This document shows, piece by piece, positions 30,140 to 40,219 of a stretch of DNA of 64,000 bases. The stretch covers positions 62,001 through 126,000 of the forward strand of contig SVIP01000005.1 of assembly GCA_015069425.1 (NCBI GenBank), written 5' to 3'. Every line of letters begins with the position of its first letter. Positions within the stretch are counted from its first letter, which is position 1. Position numbers and translations under genes: made by a program. The notes beneath the pieces were generated by a model. That model made no database searches and was not told the origin of the DNA. It worked only from the letters and a program-made list of their open reading frames with translations. The DNA is from Clostridiales bacterium. Lineage in GTDB: Bacteria > Bacillota > Clostridia > Christensenellales > Borkfalkiaceae.

Positions 30140-31372
30140 TTAAGCAATTTTCCTCTTGATTAAAGTTGGTTTTGCTCCATTAGTAACCACGTTTTCATCA
30201 ACGATAACTTTTTCAATATCATCTTCTGATGGCAAATCATACATGGTATCTATCATGAGATTTTCCAAAATAGTTCTAAGTCCTCTTGCCCCTGTCTTAA
30301 GTTCTATCGCGCGTTTTGCAACTGCGTGAACAGCACCGTCGGTTATTTCAAGTTCAACATTATCAAGGCCTATAAGTTTTTTATATTGCTTAACCAAAGC
30401 ATTTTTAGGTTCTGTCATAATATTAACAAGAGCACTCTCGTCTAACGGATGCAGACCAACTGTTATTGGAACTCTTCCTATAAACTCAGGGATTAAGCCG
30501 TATTTGATTAAATCTTGTGGCTGAACTTCTCTCACCAACTCTTTTGCTTTATCCTTAGCCTTTTCTACGTTTCCGCCAAATCCGAGCGATGCATTTTCTT
30601 TACGTTTAGCAATTATATCCTCTAAACCAACAAACGCACCACCGCACACAAATAAAATATTTGTGGTGTCAATTCTTAAACATTCCTGTTGGGGATGCTT
30701 TCTTCCTCCCTGTGGTGGTACAGATGCTACTGTGCTTTCAATAATCTTAAGAAGTGCTTGTTGAACGCCTTCACCAGAAACATCACGAGTTATAGAAACG
30801 TTCTCACTCTTTCTTGCAATCTTATCAATTTCGTCGATATAGATTATACCGCGTTGGGCTCGTTCAATATCAAAGTCTGCGTTTTGAATAAGCTTAAGTA
30901 AAATATTTTCAACGTCTTCACCAACGTATCCAGCCTCAGTCAACGTCGTTGCATCAGCAACGGCAAACGGCACGTCTAGAATTTTAGCAAGCGTCCTTGC
31001 AAGCAAAGTCTTTCCACTTCCCGTAGGACCTAAAAGCAAAATATTACTCTTATCAAGTTCAACGTCACTATTTTTGTCTTTTAGAGCGTTAATCCTCTTA
31101 TAATGATTATAAACCGCTACCGACAAAACCCTTTTAGCCTCATCTTGACCGATTATATATTCGTCCAATCTTGCTTTAATCTCTGCCGGTTTTAAAAGTG
31201 TAATTTCTGCCTTTTTATCTTCCGTAACGTTGTCTTCTTTTACAACTTCACTACAAACCTCAATACATTCTGCACAAATATAAATTCCGTTAGGCCCTGC
31301 TATTAATTTTTTCGTTAATTCCTTGGGTTTTCCACAAAAGGAACAATACAATTGTTCGTTATTTTCTTTCAT
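30140..31372 (-). CDS. clpX: ATP-dependent protease ATPase subunit ClpX
   Basis: CSFCGKP zinc-binding domain, [23 protein letters not shown]. Confidence 0.97.
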   Translation of the reverse strand: MKENNEQLYCSFCGKPKELTKKLIAGPNGIYICAECIEVCSEVVKEDNVTEDKKAEITLLKPAEIKARLDEYIIGQDEAKRVLSVAVYNHYKRINALKDKNSDVELDKSNILLLGPTGSGKTLLARTLAKILDVPFAVADATTLTEAGYVGEDVENILLKLIQNADFDIERAQRGIIYIDEIDKIARKSENVSITRDVSGEGVQQALLKIIESTVASVPPQGGRKHPQQECLRIDTTNILFVCGGAFVGLEDIIAKRKENASLGFGGNVEKAKDKAKELVREVQPQDLIKYGLIPEFIGRVPITVGLHPLDESALVNIMTEPKNALVKQYKKLIGLDNVELEITDGAVHAVAKRAIELKTGARGLRTILENLMIDTMYDLPSEDDIEKVIVDENVVTNGAKPTLIKRKIA

Positions 31373-31390
31373 AAATCTCCACTTATATAA

Positions 31391-31987
31391 TTACGGACGT
31401 TTAACGAAAATTTCGTCAATTAAACCGTATTCTTTTGCCTGTTCTGCTGAAAGATAATTATCTCTATCGGTATCTTTTTCCACAACCTCGTAAGGTTTCC
31501 CGCTATTTTGAGAAAGAATAGTGTTTAAACGGTGCTTTGTTTTGATTATATGGTCTGCTTGAATTTTAATATCACTTGCCTGACCTTGTGCACCACCGAG
31601 AGGTTGATGAATCATGATTTCACTGTTCGGCAAAGCATATCTTTTGCCCTTTGCACCACTTGAAAGCAAAAACGCACCCATGCTTGCTGCAAGACCGATA
31701 CAAATTGTGCTTACGTCGCACTTAATGTAATTCATGGTGTCGTAAATAGCAAGTCCAGCAGTAACACTTCCGCCTGGACTATTAATGTAAAGACAAATGT
31801 CTTTATTAGGGTCTTTACCTTCAAGATAGATGAGCTGAGCAACAACTGCGTCTGCAACGGCATCATTGATTTCACCCGTTAAAAATATTATTCTGTCTTC
31901 TAACAATCTAGAATAAATATCGTAACTTCTTTCCCCTTTTCCCGTCTGTTCTACGACGTAAGGTACAACAGTGTTTTTAATATCCAT
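31391..31987 (-). CDS. clpP: ATP-dependent Clp protease proteolytic subunit
   Basis: [66 protein letters not shown]. Confidence 0.97.
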   Translation of the reverse strand: MDIKNTVVPYVVEQTGKGERSYDIYSRLLEDRIIFLTGEINDAVADAVVAQLIYLEGKDPNKDICLYINSPGGSVTAGLAIYDTMNYIKCDVSTICIGLAASMGAFLLSSGAKGKRYALPNSEIMIHQPLGGAQGQASDIKIQADHIIKTKHRLNTILSQNSGKPYEVVEKDTDRDNYLSAEQAKEYGLIDEIFVKRP

Positions 31988-32016
31988 ATATTTTCTCCGT
32001 TTTATTCGTTTTGTTA

Positions 32017-32053
32017 CAAAACCGCAAAAGACTAATTATTTGTCTTTTGCGGT
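32017..32053 (-). terminator. Stem-loop downstream of tig (terminator-like)
   Basis: Minus strand ACCGCAAAAGAC-AAATAATTA-GTCTTTTGCGGT then TTTTGT. Confidence 0.7.
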
Positions 32054-32069
32054 ATTGCTTTTGTTTGTC

Positions 32070-33356
32070 TTATTTAATTTCGTTGTTTGTCTTTAAGAAG
32101 TCAAAGAATTTTTTAATAACGATTTCGTTCTTAATGTAATCAAGTTGACGAGCGTTCATGTTCTTCTTAACGTCTGGAGCAGGTTTGTTTTGATTTTTAG
32201 CCATTTCAGCAACTCTAGCTTCAACGTCTTCATCAGTAGCAACGATTTCTTCTCTTTCAATAATTCCCTCAATAACGAGTTGTGATTTAACAAGTTCGGT
32301 TGCTTGTTCGGTATAACCTTTTCTGAACTCGTCCATAGTCTTGCCCATATATTTGAGGTAATCCGCAAGTTTAAGACCTTGATAAGAAAGGCGATATTCC
32401 ATTTCTTGAACCATTCTGTCGATTTGGTTTTCAACTAAAGCATCTGGGATTTCAACGTCTGAAGTTTCAGTTATCTTTTTAACGATAGCATCTTCAAGTT
32501 CACGTTCTGCTCTATCCGCATTTTGCTTTTCAAGTCTTTCACGAGTTTCTTTTTTATAAGCATCAACACTTTCAGCACCAACTGCATCTTTAATAAACTC
32601 GTCGTTAATTTCTGGAAGTTCTTTCTTCTTAATTTCGTGAAGTTTGATTGCAAACACCGCATCTTTTCCTTTAAGGTTCTCTGCGTGATATTCTTCGGGG
32701 AACTTAACGGAAATATCTTTATCATCACCGATATTCATACCGATAAGTTGTTCTTCAAATCCAGGGATAAAGGTTTTGCTTCCGATAACAAGAGTTTGTT
32801 TTTCAGCCGTACCGCCGTCAAACTTAACCCCGTCAACACTTCCAGAATAGTCGATAAGAACTGAATCTCCATCTTCAACTGCCCTATCGGTAACTTCTAC
32901 CATACGAGCATTGCGTTCTTGGAGACGTTTAATTTCTTCTTCGACGTCCTCATCCTTTACATTATACTCAACTTTATCGAACTTTATACCCTTATACGCA
33001 CCGAAAACTACTTCGGGTTTAACGGGAACGATTGCGAGCATTGTAATGCCTTTTTCACTAATTTTCTTAATATCTATTTCTGGAGCAGCAACTGCATAAA
33101 TTGATGGCTCTTTTTCTAAAACTTCAGAATAATATTTTGGGAAAGCTTGGTTGATTGCTTCTTCATAGAAAACGCCCTCACCGTAAGCAGTTTCTAATAC
33201 CTTTTTAGGAACTTTTCCCTTTCTAAAACCAGGCATACTGTATCTACCTTTAGTTTTTTCATAAGCAGCGTCAATAGCAGACTGCCATTCTTTAGCCGTC
33301 AAATCGATAGTAATTTTTACCGTACTTTTTTCAGCTTTTTCAAACGTGTATTTCAT
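32070..33356 (-). CDS. tig: Trigger factor
   Basis: GRYSMPGFRKGKVPKKVLE; VLIDYSGSVDGVKFDGGTAE (FKBP domain). Confidence 0.96.
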   Translation of the reverse strand: MKYTFEKAEKSTVKITIDLTAKEWQSAIDAAYEKTKGRYSMPGFRKGKVPKKVLETAYGEGVFYEEAINQAFPKYYSEVLEKEPSIYAVAAPEIDIKKISEKGITMLAIVPVKPEVVFGAYKGIKFDKVEYNVKDEDVEEEIKRLQERNARMVEVTDRAVEDGDSVLIDYSGSVDGVKFDGGTAEKQTLVIGSKTFIPGFEEQLIGMNIGDDKDISVKFPEEYHAENLKGKDAVFAIKLHEIKKKELPEINDEFIKDAVGAESVDAYKKETRERLEKQNADRAERELEDAIVKKITETSDVEIPDALVENQIDRMVQEMEYRLSYQGLKLADYLKYMGKTMDEFRKGYTEQATELVKSQLVIEGIIEREEIVATDEDVEARVAEMAKNQNKPAPDVKKNMNARQLDYIKNEIVIKKFFDFLKTNNEIK

Positions 33357-33425
33357 AATGTACTCCTAACTCTTAACATTCTTACTAATTTTAACACAAT
33401 AACACTTAAAAGGCAAGTTTTTTTA

Positions 33426-35117
33426 TCAGTTTTTACAAAATTCTAAATGCTTTTTGCCGTTTACTACTATAGATTTAAAATTATCGTAAACACAAAAACC
33501 CGGCTTTGATTTTGGTGGCTTTTTCACGTGTTTCTTTTCCGTAAACACGACCTCCGTCTTTCCTGTTTCTCTACCTTTGCTATAATAAGCAGAAATCTCG
33601 CAAGCAACAATTAAAACTTCGTCAGGGATTTTTTTACCATTAGTTTCTATCACTACGTGTGAGGAATGATAATCTTTTGCGTGCACCCAGATATCTTCAG
33701 GTTTAGAGGTAAAGGTAAGTTTGTCGTTTTCCGCATTGTTGCGTCCTGCGCGAATTTTAAATCCAAGAACTTCATACTCTCTACAAAAGCTTTCTTTTTT
33801 TGCTTTTTTGTTGTTTATGTTTTGTTTTTGTATAAGACCTGCACTCTCTAATTCACTTCTTATAATGCCTAATTCTTCAACGTCTTCAGCTAGAATAATT
33901 TCATCTAAAACACTATTTAAATAATCCAATTCTTTTTCGGCTTGTATTCGCTGTGGAACTAATGCCTCAAGCGTTCGTTTTTGTTTGTTATATTTTTTAT
34001 AGTAATTTTCCGCATTTTTAGAAACCGACAAGTTTTCATCAAGCAAGATTTTAACTTGACTACCATCATAATAATTATCTAAAACACACTCTTTTTCACC
34101 TGGTTTTATTCTATATATATTTGCAAAGAGTAGTTCTCCCCTAATCCTATTTTCTTCGGCAGAACTTGCGTCTTTTTCTTTAGAAGTAATTGCAACTAAA
34201 CGTTTTTTTGCCTTTTTTATAGCCGTTGAGGTAATACTTGACAATCTTTCCTTTTTATTTTCGTATTTTTTTTGATAATCTCTCTTGTCAAAATAATATT
34301 CTTCTGCAAGATACAACTGCTCAAAATATTGCCTTTCACCTGTAATTAGTTGATACGGAAAAACACAAACGTCTTTAATTTTTCCGTCATCAATTACAAC
34401 ACAAGGATTTTTCTTTTTATTGAATAAAAAGTTATTGATATAATCAAAAAGTATTTCTCCACGTGTCTCATTGTTGTATTGTTCTAAGTATTCTTTTTCA
34501 ATTTCTTTTGCTGTGGATAATGCTATTCCTTGCACGTTTTTAACGATATTTTCTGAAATTGACAAATCGCTTTGATTAAACAATCCAACAAGTTCTTTGT
34601 CAGATGGTAATCTTTTATCGCCGACAGGCGGAAAAACGTACGGTTTCCCAACTATCAATGGGCGCACACCGTTATCAAACATATTAATGCCTCGGTTACC
34701 ACCTAAAATTCTTCCATTTTCCGTCAAAATAATGTTACTATATCTGCCCATAAGTTCAACGTAAAGGGTTTTTCTCACTGAGTCGAAAAATTCAGCGGAC
34801 GGCATAAAGTCTATCTTTACTATTCTGTCGAACCCTACTAATTCAATACTCTCTAAAGTTGCGGAAAGTAGGTGCTTTCTAAGTAGCATACAAAAATTTG
34901 GAGCAGTTAATGGGCTTTCACGTTCGGTATTAGTTACGCCCATTCGAGGCGAGGCAGGATTAACGGAAATAAAAAGTTTTTCAGTCCTTTTGCCAGTGTA
35001 TACCGTCATTATCATTTCGTCACCGTTAGGTTGAATTATACGGTTTACCTTACCACCCGAAAATATTGAATTTAGTTCTTCGCAAAGAAACCTTAGAGTA
35101 AATGCGTCTTGTGGCAT
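33426..35117 (-). CDS. rqcH: NFACT family protein, Rqc2 homolog RqcH
   Basis: MPQDAFTLRFLCEELN...GGKVNRIIQPNGDE; PEDIWVHAKDYHSSHVVIE; FTEKKHVKKPPKSKPGFCVYDNFKSI. Confidence 0.93.
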   Translation of the reverse strand: MPQDAFTLRFLCEELNSIFSGGKVNRIIQPNGDEMIMTVYTGKRTEKLFISVNPASPRMGVTNTERESPLTAPNFCMLLRKHLLSATLESIELVGFDRIVKIDFMPSAEFFDSVRKTLYVELMGRYSNIILTENGRILGGNRGINMFDNGVRPLIVGKPYVFPPVGDKRLPSDKELVGLFNQSDLSISENIVKNVQGIALSTAKEIEKEYLEQYNNETRGEILFDYINNFLFNKKKNPCVVIDDGKIKDVCVFPYQLITGERQYFEQLYLAEEYYFDKRDYQKKYENKKERLSSITSTAIKKAKKRLVAITSKEKDASSAEENRIRGELLFANIYRIKPGEKECVLDNYYDGSQVKILLDENLSVSKNAENYYKKYNKQKRTLEALVPQRIQAEKELDYLNSVLDEIILAEDVEELGIIRSELESAGLIQKQNINNKKAKKESFCREYEVLGFKIRAGRNNAENDKLTFTSKPEDIWVHAKDYHSSHVVIETNGKKIPDEVLIVACEISAYYSKGRETGKTEVVFTEKKHVKKPPKSKPGFCVYDNFKSIVVNGKKHLEFCKN

Positions 35118-35128
35118 AGTCTCCCCTT

Positions 35129-35953
35129 TTAATCACTAATAATAAACGTTTTTCCATCAAGATAACTTAAATATTCATCTTTATTAAATGAAAGTTTAAG
35201 TTCTGTTGCCGTAAGGTTTTGGGTTTTTTGCCCTAACTTTTCATTAAAAGAAAAATCACCGTATTTACCATCACCCACGATTGGGTATCCTATATGTGCA
35301 AGGTGGGCTCTAATTTGGTGTGTTTTACCCGTAAACAACTCCACCTCTAATATGCTTGTGTCTTTATTTTGTTTAATAACTTTATATCCCGTCTTAATTT
35401 CAACAGCACCTTTAACGTGGTTGTCATAAATTCTAACGGTTGCACTTTCTTTATCTTTTAATAAATATGCAGTTAAAATGGCACTTTTAATTTTAGGAAC
35501 TCCCACAACTAAAGCTTGATATTTTTTGTTAAAAGTTCTATTTTTAAACCCATTGAGTAAATCTTTTTCCGCGCTTTCATTTAGTGCAAAAATCATAACT
35601 CCCGCAGTGTTTCTATCTAATCGATGAATAAACCGAGCATCTCTTTGCTCTTTCTTGATTTGCTCGTATACACTCTCTGACGTATAGCCAGATTTTTTAT
35701 TTATCACAAGAACGTTTTGGTCTTTAAATATCTCTGTGTATTTTTCTACTTCTTGTAACTGATAATAAATTTCTACAACGTCACCAACGAGCAAGTCCAC
35801 GTCTTTAGATACACGTTTACCATTAACCTTGACGTCCTTTTTCCTTAGTGCGCGCATAAAGGACGTATAAGACAAGTCTTCGATATTATATAAAGCAAGC
35901 TTACTTAGTTTGCGATTTTTGTCAGCTATAAAACTTTTCATACATTTAATCAA
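35129..35953 (-). CDS. RluA family pseudouridine synthase with S4 domain
   Basis: RFIHRLDRNTAGVMIFAL; TGKTHQIRAHLAHIGYPIVGDGKYG. Confidence 0.92.
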   Translation of the reverse strand: MIKCMKSFIADKNRKLSKLALYNIEDLSYTSFMRALRKKDVKVNGKRVSKDVDLLVGDVVEIYYQLQEVEKYTEIFKDQNVLVINKKSGYTSESVYEQIKKEQRDARFIHRLDRNTAGVMIFALNESAEKDLLNGFKNRTFNKKYQALVVGVPKIKSAILTAYLLKDKESATVRIYDNHVKGAVEIKTGYKVIKQNKDTSILEVELFTGKTHQIRAHLAHIGYPIVGDGKYGDFSFNEKLGQKTQNLTATELKLSFNKDEYLSYLDGKTFIISD

Positions 35954-35979
35954 AAGGACTTCGGAAAACCCGAAGTCCC
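35951..35979 (-). terminator. Intrinsic terminator
   Basis: Minus strand GGACTTCGG-GTTT-TCCGAAGTCC followed by TTTTG. Confidence 0.75.
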
Positions 35980-35998
35980 ATATAATTTATTTTAACTC

Positions 35999-37873
35999 TT
36001 AGTCGCCCTCGGTTTCGTCCTTAGGTTTAATGAATAACAAAATTACAATTCCAATTAGGCAAAGTGTTCCAAGTGATAGGAATACTACTGACCAAACGTT
36101 ATTTTGTAACCAGTTGCTAGGAACTTTAACCGTTTGAGGTGCACCAGATACGTTTAATACTGAGTAGTCAGTAGCAGATCTGTGCGTTACTTCAGATGTT
36201 GCTGTACATTCAATTAAATATGAACCAATTGCATTTGGAATGAAAGTACGTTCTCCGTCATAACCGATTGCTTTTACAGTCTCATAATTGAAACCGTCTT
36301 TATCATAATTCTTATCAGTTATGCTTGATGCCTTTGGAATTTCCACCCAGCCTGCACTTTCAAGCGCACTTTTTGATTCGGGTATGGTTGCATTCTTATC
36401 ACTAATATAATAAAGTTTATAAGTTGTCTTACAACCTTCAGCATCTACTTCAAATGATGGAGATATGAATTTAACCCCGGTAAAACCAATACTCTTTGAA
36501 GTCGGTGCAACTACCTTAATAGGAGCGTTGTCGCTTATATAGAATTCGAATACTAAATCGTTGTCTACAATATATTGATTTCCCTCTTCATCTTCATCAA
36601 TAAAATCGGTTACTTCCATTGCGTTCCCAGCAGCGTCGGTAAATACAACGTAGAAAGTATAATCTCCTGCATAATCAACGTCAAAACTGAGCTTATCGCT
36701 TGTTAAAGATTCAGTTGCACTCTTATAATACAATTTTACAGACAACTCTGAATAAGGAGTTTGATCGTCAAACACCAAGTCTTCTAAAGATGGAATATTA
36801 AGTTCAGTGCCGAGTGCGATATAGTGGTCACCGTCTAATATAGCATCTTTAAGAGCATCTTCAAATGCCTTAAGCGCTGATTCGTTTTTAACGTAAACAG
36901 GAGCGGTATTATCGGTGCTATTTTCAGGGTCAATAACCTCAGCAGTGTACGTTGAAATATATTTTCCGTATTCAAGGCCATCTGCAGTTACAGCAAACGC
37001 AACACTTTCACCAACTGACGGGAAGAAAATCTTTTTAGGTCTGCTCGAATCAGTATTGAATTGAACGTCAGAACCTTCGGGACAAACAAAATACAAATCT
37101 GAGTTCTTTACGTTATTTAATACTGAATATGGTGTAACTGTAGGAGTATATAATTTAGATACACTCTTAATAATTTTCTTTTCACCCTCAGCAGTTCTAG
37201 TAAAGAAAGACTTATCTAACGTTACGCGAGGATAGGTATCAGTATCGATAAGTTTACCGTCTTTAGATTCAAAAGTTTGTTTGTACAAACCGTTTCCGCC
37301 AACTACTTTTTGGTCAACGTATTTGAGAGCAAAAGTTGCTTGCGTTTCAGTTTCTACAATAATGGTAATTTTTGCAACAGGTGCATCAGCAAAACCAATT
37401 CTATAGAAATCGTCGGTTGAACCTTCCACCGTATCCCCGTTAACTGTTAAAACAGGGAAATTGTCAACAACAGTAATTCCAACCGTTACGTCACCATTCT
37501 TTTCAATGTCAAACTTGTTAGTAATGCTATTTACAAATTTACCATCTTTTTCTGCACCGTTTACAAAATAAGAAGAATATGAAAGTTCAACTGCAAACGC
37601 CGTTGCACCATCAAGTGAAAAATTCATTTCAAAATTGTCGATAACAAGTTGTTTAAAACTGAATTTGTTTGCATTTTTGGTAAGAATAATATCAAGACTC
37701 TCATCATTAAACTCAACGTCTTCAACAGAAACAAGTTTAAGAAAACTGCTCGCGCTTGTCGGAGCGGTAAACGCGTTTGCTTTATTGTAATTAAAACCAC
37801 CGATTGCTAGAGCAAGCGACATTACAAACGCTGTCAAAAGAATAATAATTTTATAGGATTTAGCCATTTTCAT
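35999..37873 (-). CDS. Large secreted/surface protein with N-terminal signal and C-terminal TM anchor, function unknown
   Basis: Signal-like YKIIILLTAFVMSLALAIGGFNYNKANAFT; C-terminal VWSVVFLSLGTLCLIGIVILLFIKPKDE; no domain recognised; start moved to 37873 because the promoter -10 lies inside the longer ORF. Confidence 0.7.
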   Translation of the reverse strand: MKMAKSYKIIILLTAFVMSLALAIGGFNYNKANAFTAPTSASSFLKLVSVEDVEFNDESLDIILTKNANKFSFKQLVIDNFEMNFSLDGATAFAVELSYSSYFVNGAEKDGKFVNSITNKFDIEKNGDVTVGITVVDNFPVLTVNGDTVEGSTDDFYRIGFADAPVAKITIIVETETQATFALKYVDQKVVGGNGLYKQTFESKDGKLIDTDTYPRVTLDKSFFTRTAEGEKKIIKSVSKLYTPTVTPYSVLNNVKNSDLYFVCPEGSDVQFNTDSSRPKKIFFPSVGESVAFAVTADGLEYGKYISTYTAEVIDPENSTDNTAPVYVKNESALKAFEDALKDAILDGDHYIALGTELNIPSLEDLVFDDQTPYSELSVKLYYKSATESLTSDKLSFDVDYAGDYTFYVVFTDAAGNAMEVTDFIDEDEEGNQYIVDNDLVFEFYISDNAPIKVVAPTSKSIGFTGVKFISPSFEVDAEGCKTTYKLYYISDKNATIPESKSALESAGWVEIPKASSITDKNYDKDGFNYETVKAIGYDGERTFIPNAIGSYLIECTATSEVTHRSATDYSVLNVSGAPQTVKVPSNWLQNNVWSVVFLSLGTLCLIGIVILLFIKPKDETEGD

Positions 37874-37912
37874 AAAAGCCCTATACTCCTTATTGTACAC
37901 TATATCTACCAT

Positions 37913-37941
37913 ATTTTACACAAAATAAATTTATTTGTCAA
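37913..37941 (-). promoter_or_regulatory. Sigma-A-type promoter of the surface-protein gene
   Basis: TTGACA-N17-TAAAAT. Confidence 0.7.
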
Positions 37942-38076
37942 TCCACTTTAAGGGTTTTTTAAAAATAATATAACTTTTATACAAACAATTCGCTTTTATC
38001 CGCCTTTTTCAGTAACTTTTTTATCCTAAAATGAATAGAATAAAATAACGTTTAAATTTACTTGGCGGAATCACTA

Positions 38077-38610
38077 ATGATATATTTTTTGATATTAACA
38101 GCAATCACGGTAAGTATAGATTCGTTAGTTTGCGGTTTTTCTCTGGCATTTTCTTGCAAGAAAAAATTAGAAGTCGTTTCAATCGTTGCATTAACAGTTT
38201 TTGTTATGTGTTTAATCACTAACTACGCTACAGTCGTTTTTCAAGACAAATTAAATGATAAAACCGCCTGTCTCGGTGGTCTTTTATTGATTATAATCGG
38301 TATTTACAACTTAATAACCGCAAACAAGAACAAAACCGACCTCAAAACCAAAAAGCCACTCATACAATCGCTTATTACTGGCTTTGCCGTTGGGCTTGAC
38401 GGCGCTCTTGCAAATCTCTCTTTATCTCTTATGGGCCTTAATGCTTTTTACGTGCCCTTAACTATTGCAGTAACTCACGCAATTGCTATTTATTTAGGGG
38501 TTAGCCTTGCTAATACACGACTTGCCCATACTTTTGCAAAAATCGAGTTTTTGCCACCACTTATCCTTATTCTTTTAGGTGGCTATAAATTGCTCGGTTT
38601 ATTTATATAA
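38077..38610 (+). CDS. MntP/YtaF-like small integral membrane protein
   Basis: ITVSIDSLVCGFSLAFS and LITGFAVGLDGALANLSLSLMG duplicated acidic TM repeats; ATG 38077 with upstream GGCGGA (ORF track uses TTG 38062). Confidence 0.7.
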   Translation: MIYFLILTAITVSIDSLVCGFSLAFSCKKKLEVVSIVALTVFVMCLITNYATVVFQDKLNDKTACLGGLLLIIIGIYNLITANKNKTDLKTKKPLIQSLITGFAVGLDGALANLSLSLMGLNAFYVPLTIAVTHAIAIYLGVSLANTRLAHTFAKIEFLPPLILILLGGYKLLGLFI

Positions 38611-38635
38611 AAAGCGGTGGATTTCCACCGCTTTT
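38609..38635. terminator. Bidirectional terminator
   Basis: AAAAAGCGGTGG-ATT-TCCACCGCTTTT. Confidence 0.85.
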
Positions 38636-38639
38636 GCTT

Positions 38640-39350
38640 TTAAAAATTTGGTTTTATTATTGTAACGCTTCTTTCCGTTTCAAAGTTTGTCCACGGATTA
38701 ACGTCTTTTGGTGGTTGAACTCTAAACACCATTCTTTCTTTACTTACTGGGTGCGTAAACGATAAATAATACGCCCAAAGTGATAAATATCCCTTTTTGG
38801 CTTTTTCCCCACCATAACGCATATCTCCGTATACTGGAGTACCAATTGCGTTCATCTGCACTCTAATTTGATGACTTCTGCCAGTATGCAATTTAATATC
38901 TGCCAAAGAAAGCCCCATTTTAGTATCTAAAATTTCATATTCTAATTCCGCAAATTTAGCACCTGCAACTGATGGCGGACAAACGTACACCATGTTGTTT
39001 ACGGGATTTTTTTTCATGTAATGAGTTAAGGTTGCCTTTTCTTCTCGAGGAGTACCAACTAGAACTGCATAATATCTCTTTTCAAAATCACCGTCACGCA
39101 TTTGTTCGGATAATCTCGACGCAGCTTTTGAACTCTTGGCAAAAACCATTACACCGCCAGTAGGTCTATCTAAACGATGCACCAAACCCAAATACACGTT
39201 GCCTTGCTTATTGTAAGTTACTCGAATATACTCTTTTATGATACTGAGCATATTTTCGTCCTTACTCTCGTCCTCGCACGACGGAACGTTTTGGGGTTTT
39301 AAAACCACTATTATATGATTGTCTTCATAAAGTATAATCAAATCTTCCAT
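38640..39350 (-). CDS. RluA family pseudouridine synthase
   Basis: LGLVHRLDRPTGGVMVFAKSSKAASRL; TGRSHQIRVQMNAIGTPVYGDMRYG. Confidence 0.93.
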   Translation of the reverse strand: MEDLIILYEDNHIIVVLKPQNVPSCEDESKDENMLSIIKEYIRVTYNKQGNVYLGLVHRLDRPTGGVMVFAKSSKAASRLSEQMRDGDFEKRYYAVLVGTPREEKATLTHYMKKNPVNNMVYVCPPSVAGAKFAELEYEILDTKMGLSLADIKLHTGRSHQIRVQMNAIGTPVYGDMRYGGEKAKKGYLSLWAYYLSFTHPVSKERMVFRVQPPKDVNPWTNFETERSVTIIKPNF

Positions 39351-39352
39351 AA

Positions 39353-40219
39353 TTATTTACCGTTTATCCATATTCCGCTATTACCACAAGGCAAAATCAC
39401 GCCGTCTTGCTCGGTTTTAAGCCCAACTTCGTACGCCTCGATTTCTCCAACCCTACCTTTACCAATGGTAAGCGATAATATATTTTTTAGAACTTGCGGT
39501 TGAAGTCCTGTTGTATAACTGTTTATTAATACGAACAATGGATTCTCACTTAAAACTTGTTCGCAAAGTCTGACAAAAGGATAAAGTTCGTTCTCAAGCT
39601 TCCACATTTCTCCGTTAGGGCCACGACCGTAACTAGGTGGATCCATTATTATAGCGTCATACTTTTTGCCTCTGCGTATTTCTCTTTCAACAAACTTTTT
39701 ACAATCGTCGATTATGTATCTAACTCTACCATCAGGAACTTCCGATAGCCTTACGTTTTCGCCCGCACGCTCAACCATACCTTTTGCTGCGTCTACGTGA
39801 CAAACCTTTGCACCCGCTTTAGCACATGCAACAGTTGCACCGCCCGTATAAGCAAACAAATTTAAGACGTTTATTTCCCTTTTGGCATTTTTAATTAGCG
39901 AAGTCATTAAATCCCAATTGACCGCTTGTTCAGGAAACAGTCCCGTATGTTTAAACCCCATAGGCTTAATCTTGAATTTAAGGTCTTTATAACTAACCGT
40001 CCATTCTTGTGGCATCTTACCCTTGATAAGCCATCTGCCACCGCCTGTTTCACTACGAACGTACTTTGCAGAAAGTCCTTTGTAGTCGTCCATATTTATT
40101 TCAGACTTCCAAATAACCTGCGGATCAGGTCTAAGCAAAACCACGTCTTTCCAACTTTCTAACTTATATCCGTCCCCAGTGGCTATAACTTTGTAGTCTT
40201 TCCATTCAGCAGTTCTCAT
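39353..40219 (-). CDS. Class I SAM-dependent rRNA methyltransferase (RlmI-like)
   Basis: LNLFAYTGGATVACAKAGAKVCHVDAAKG; AIIMDPPSYGRGPNGE. Confidence 0.87.
   Translation of the reverse strand: MRTAEWKDYKVIATGDGYKLESWKDVVLLRPDPQVIWKSEINMDDYKGLSAKYVRSETGGGRWLIKGKMPQEWTVSYKDLKFKIKPMGFKHTGLFPEQAVNWDLMTSLIKNAKREINVLNLFAYTGGATVACAKAGAKVCHVDAAKGMVERAGENVRLSEVPDGRVRYIIDDCKKFVEREIRRGKKYDAIIMDPPSYGRGPNGEMWKLENELYPFVRLCEQVLSENPLFVLINSYTTGLQPQVLKNILSLTIGKGRVGEIEAYEVGLKTEQDGVILPCGNSGIWINGK

Noticed and set aside
32523-32864. 113-aa plus-strand ORF antisense to tig
   Set aside because: Phe/Asn/Ile-rich antisense shadow of trigger factor; no ribosome-binding site or family features.
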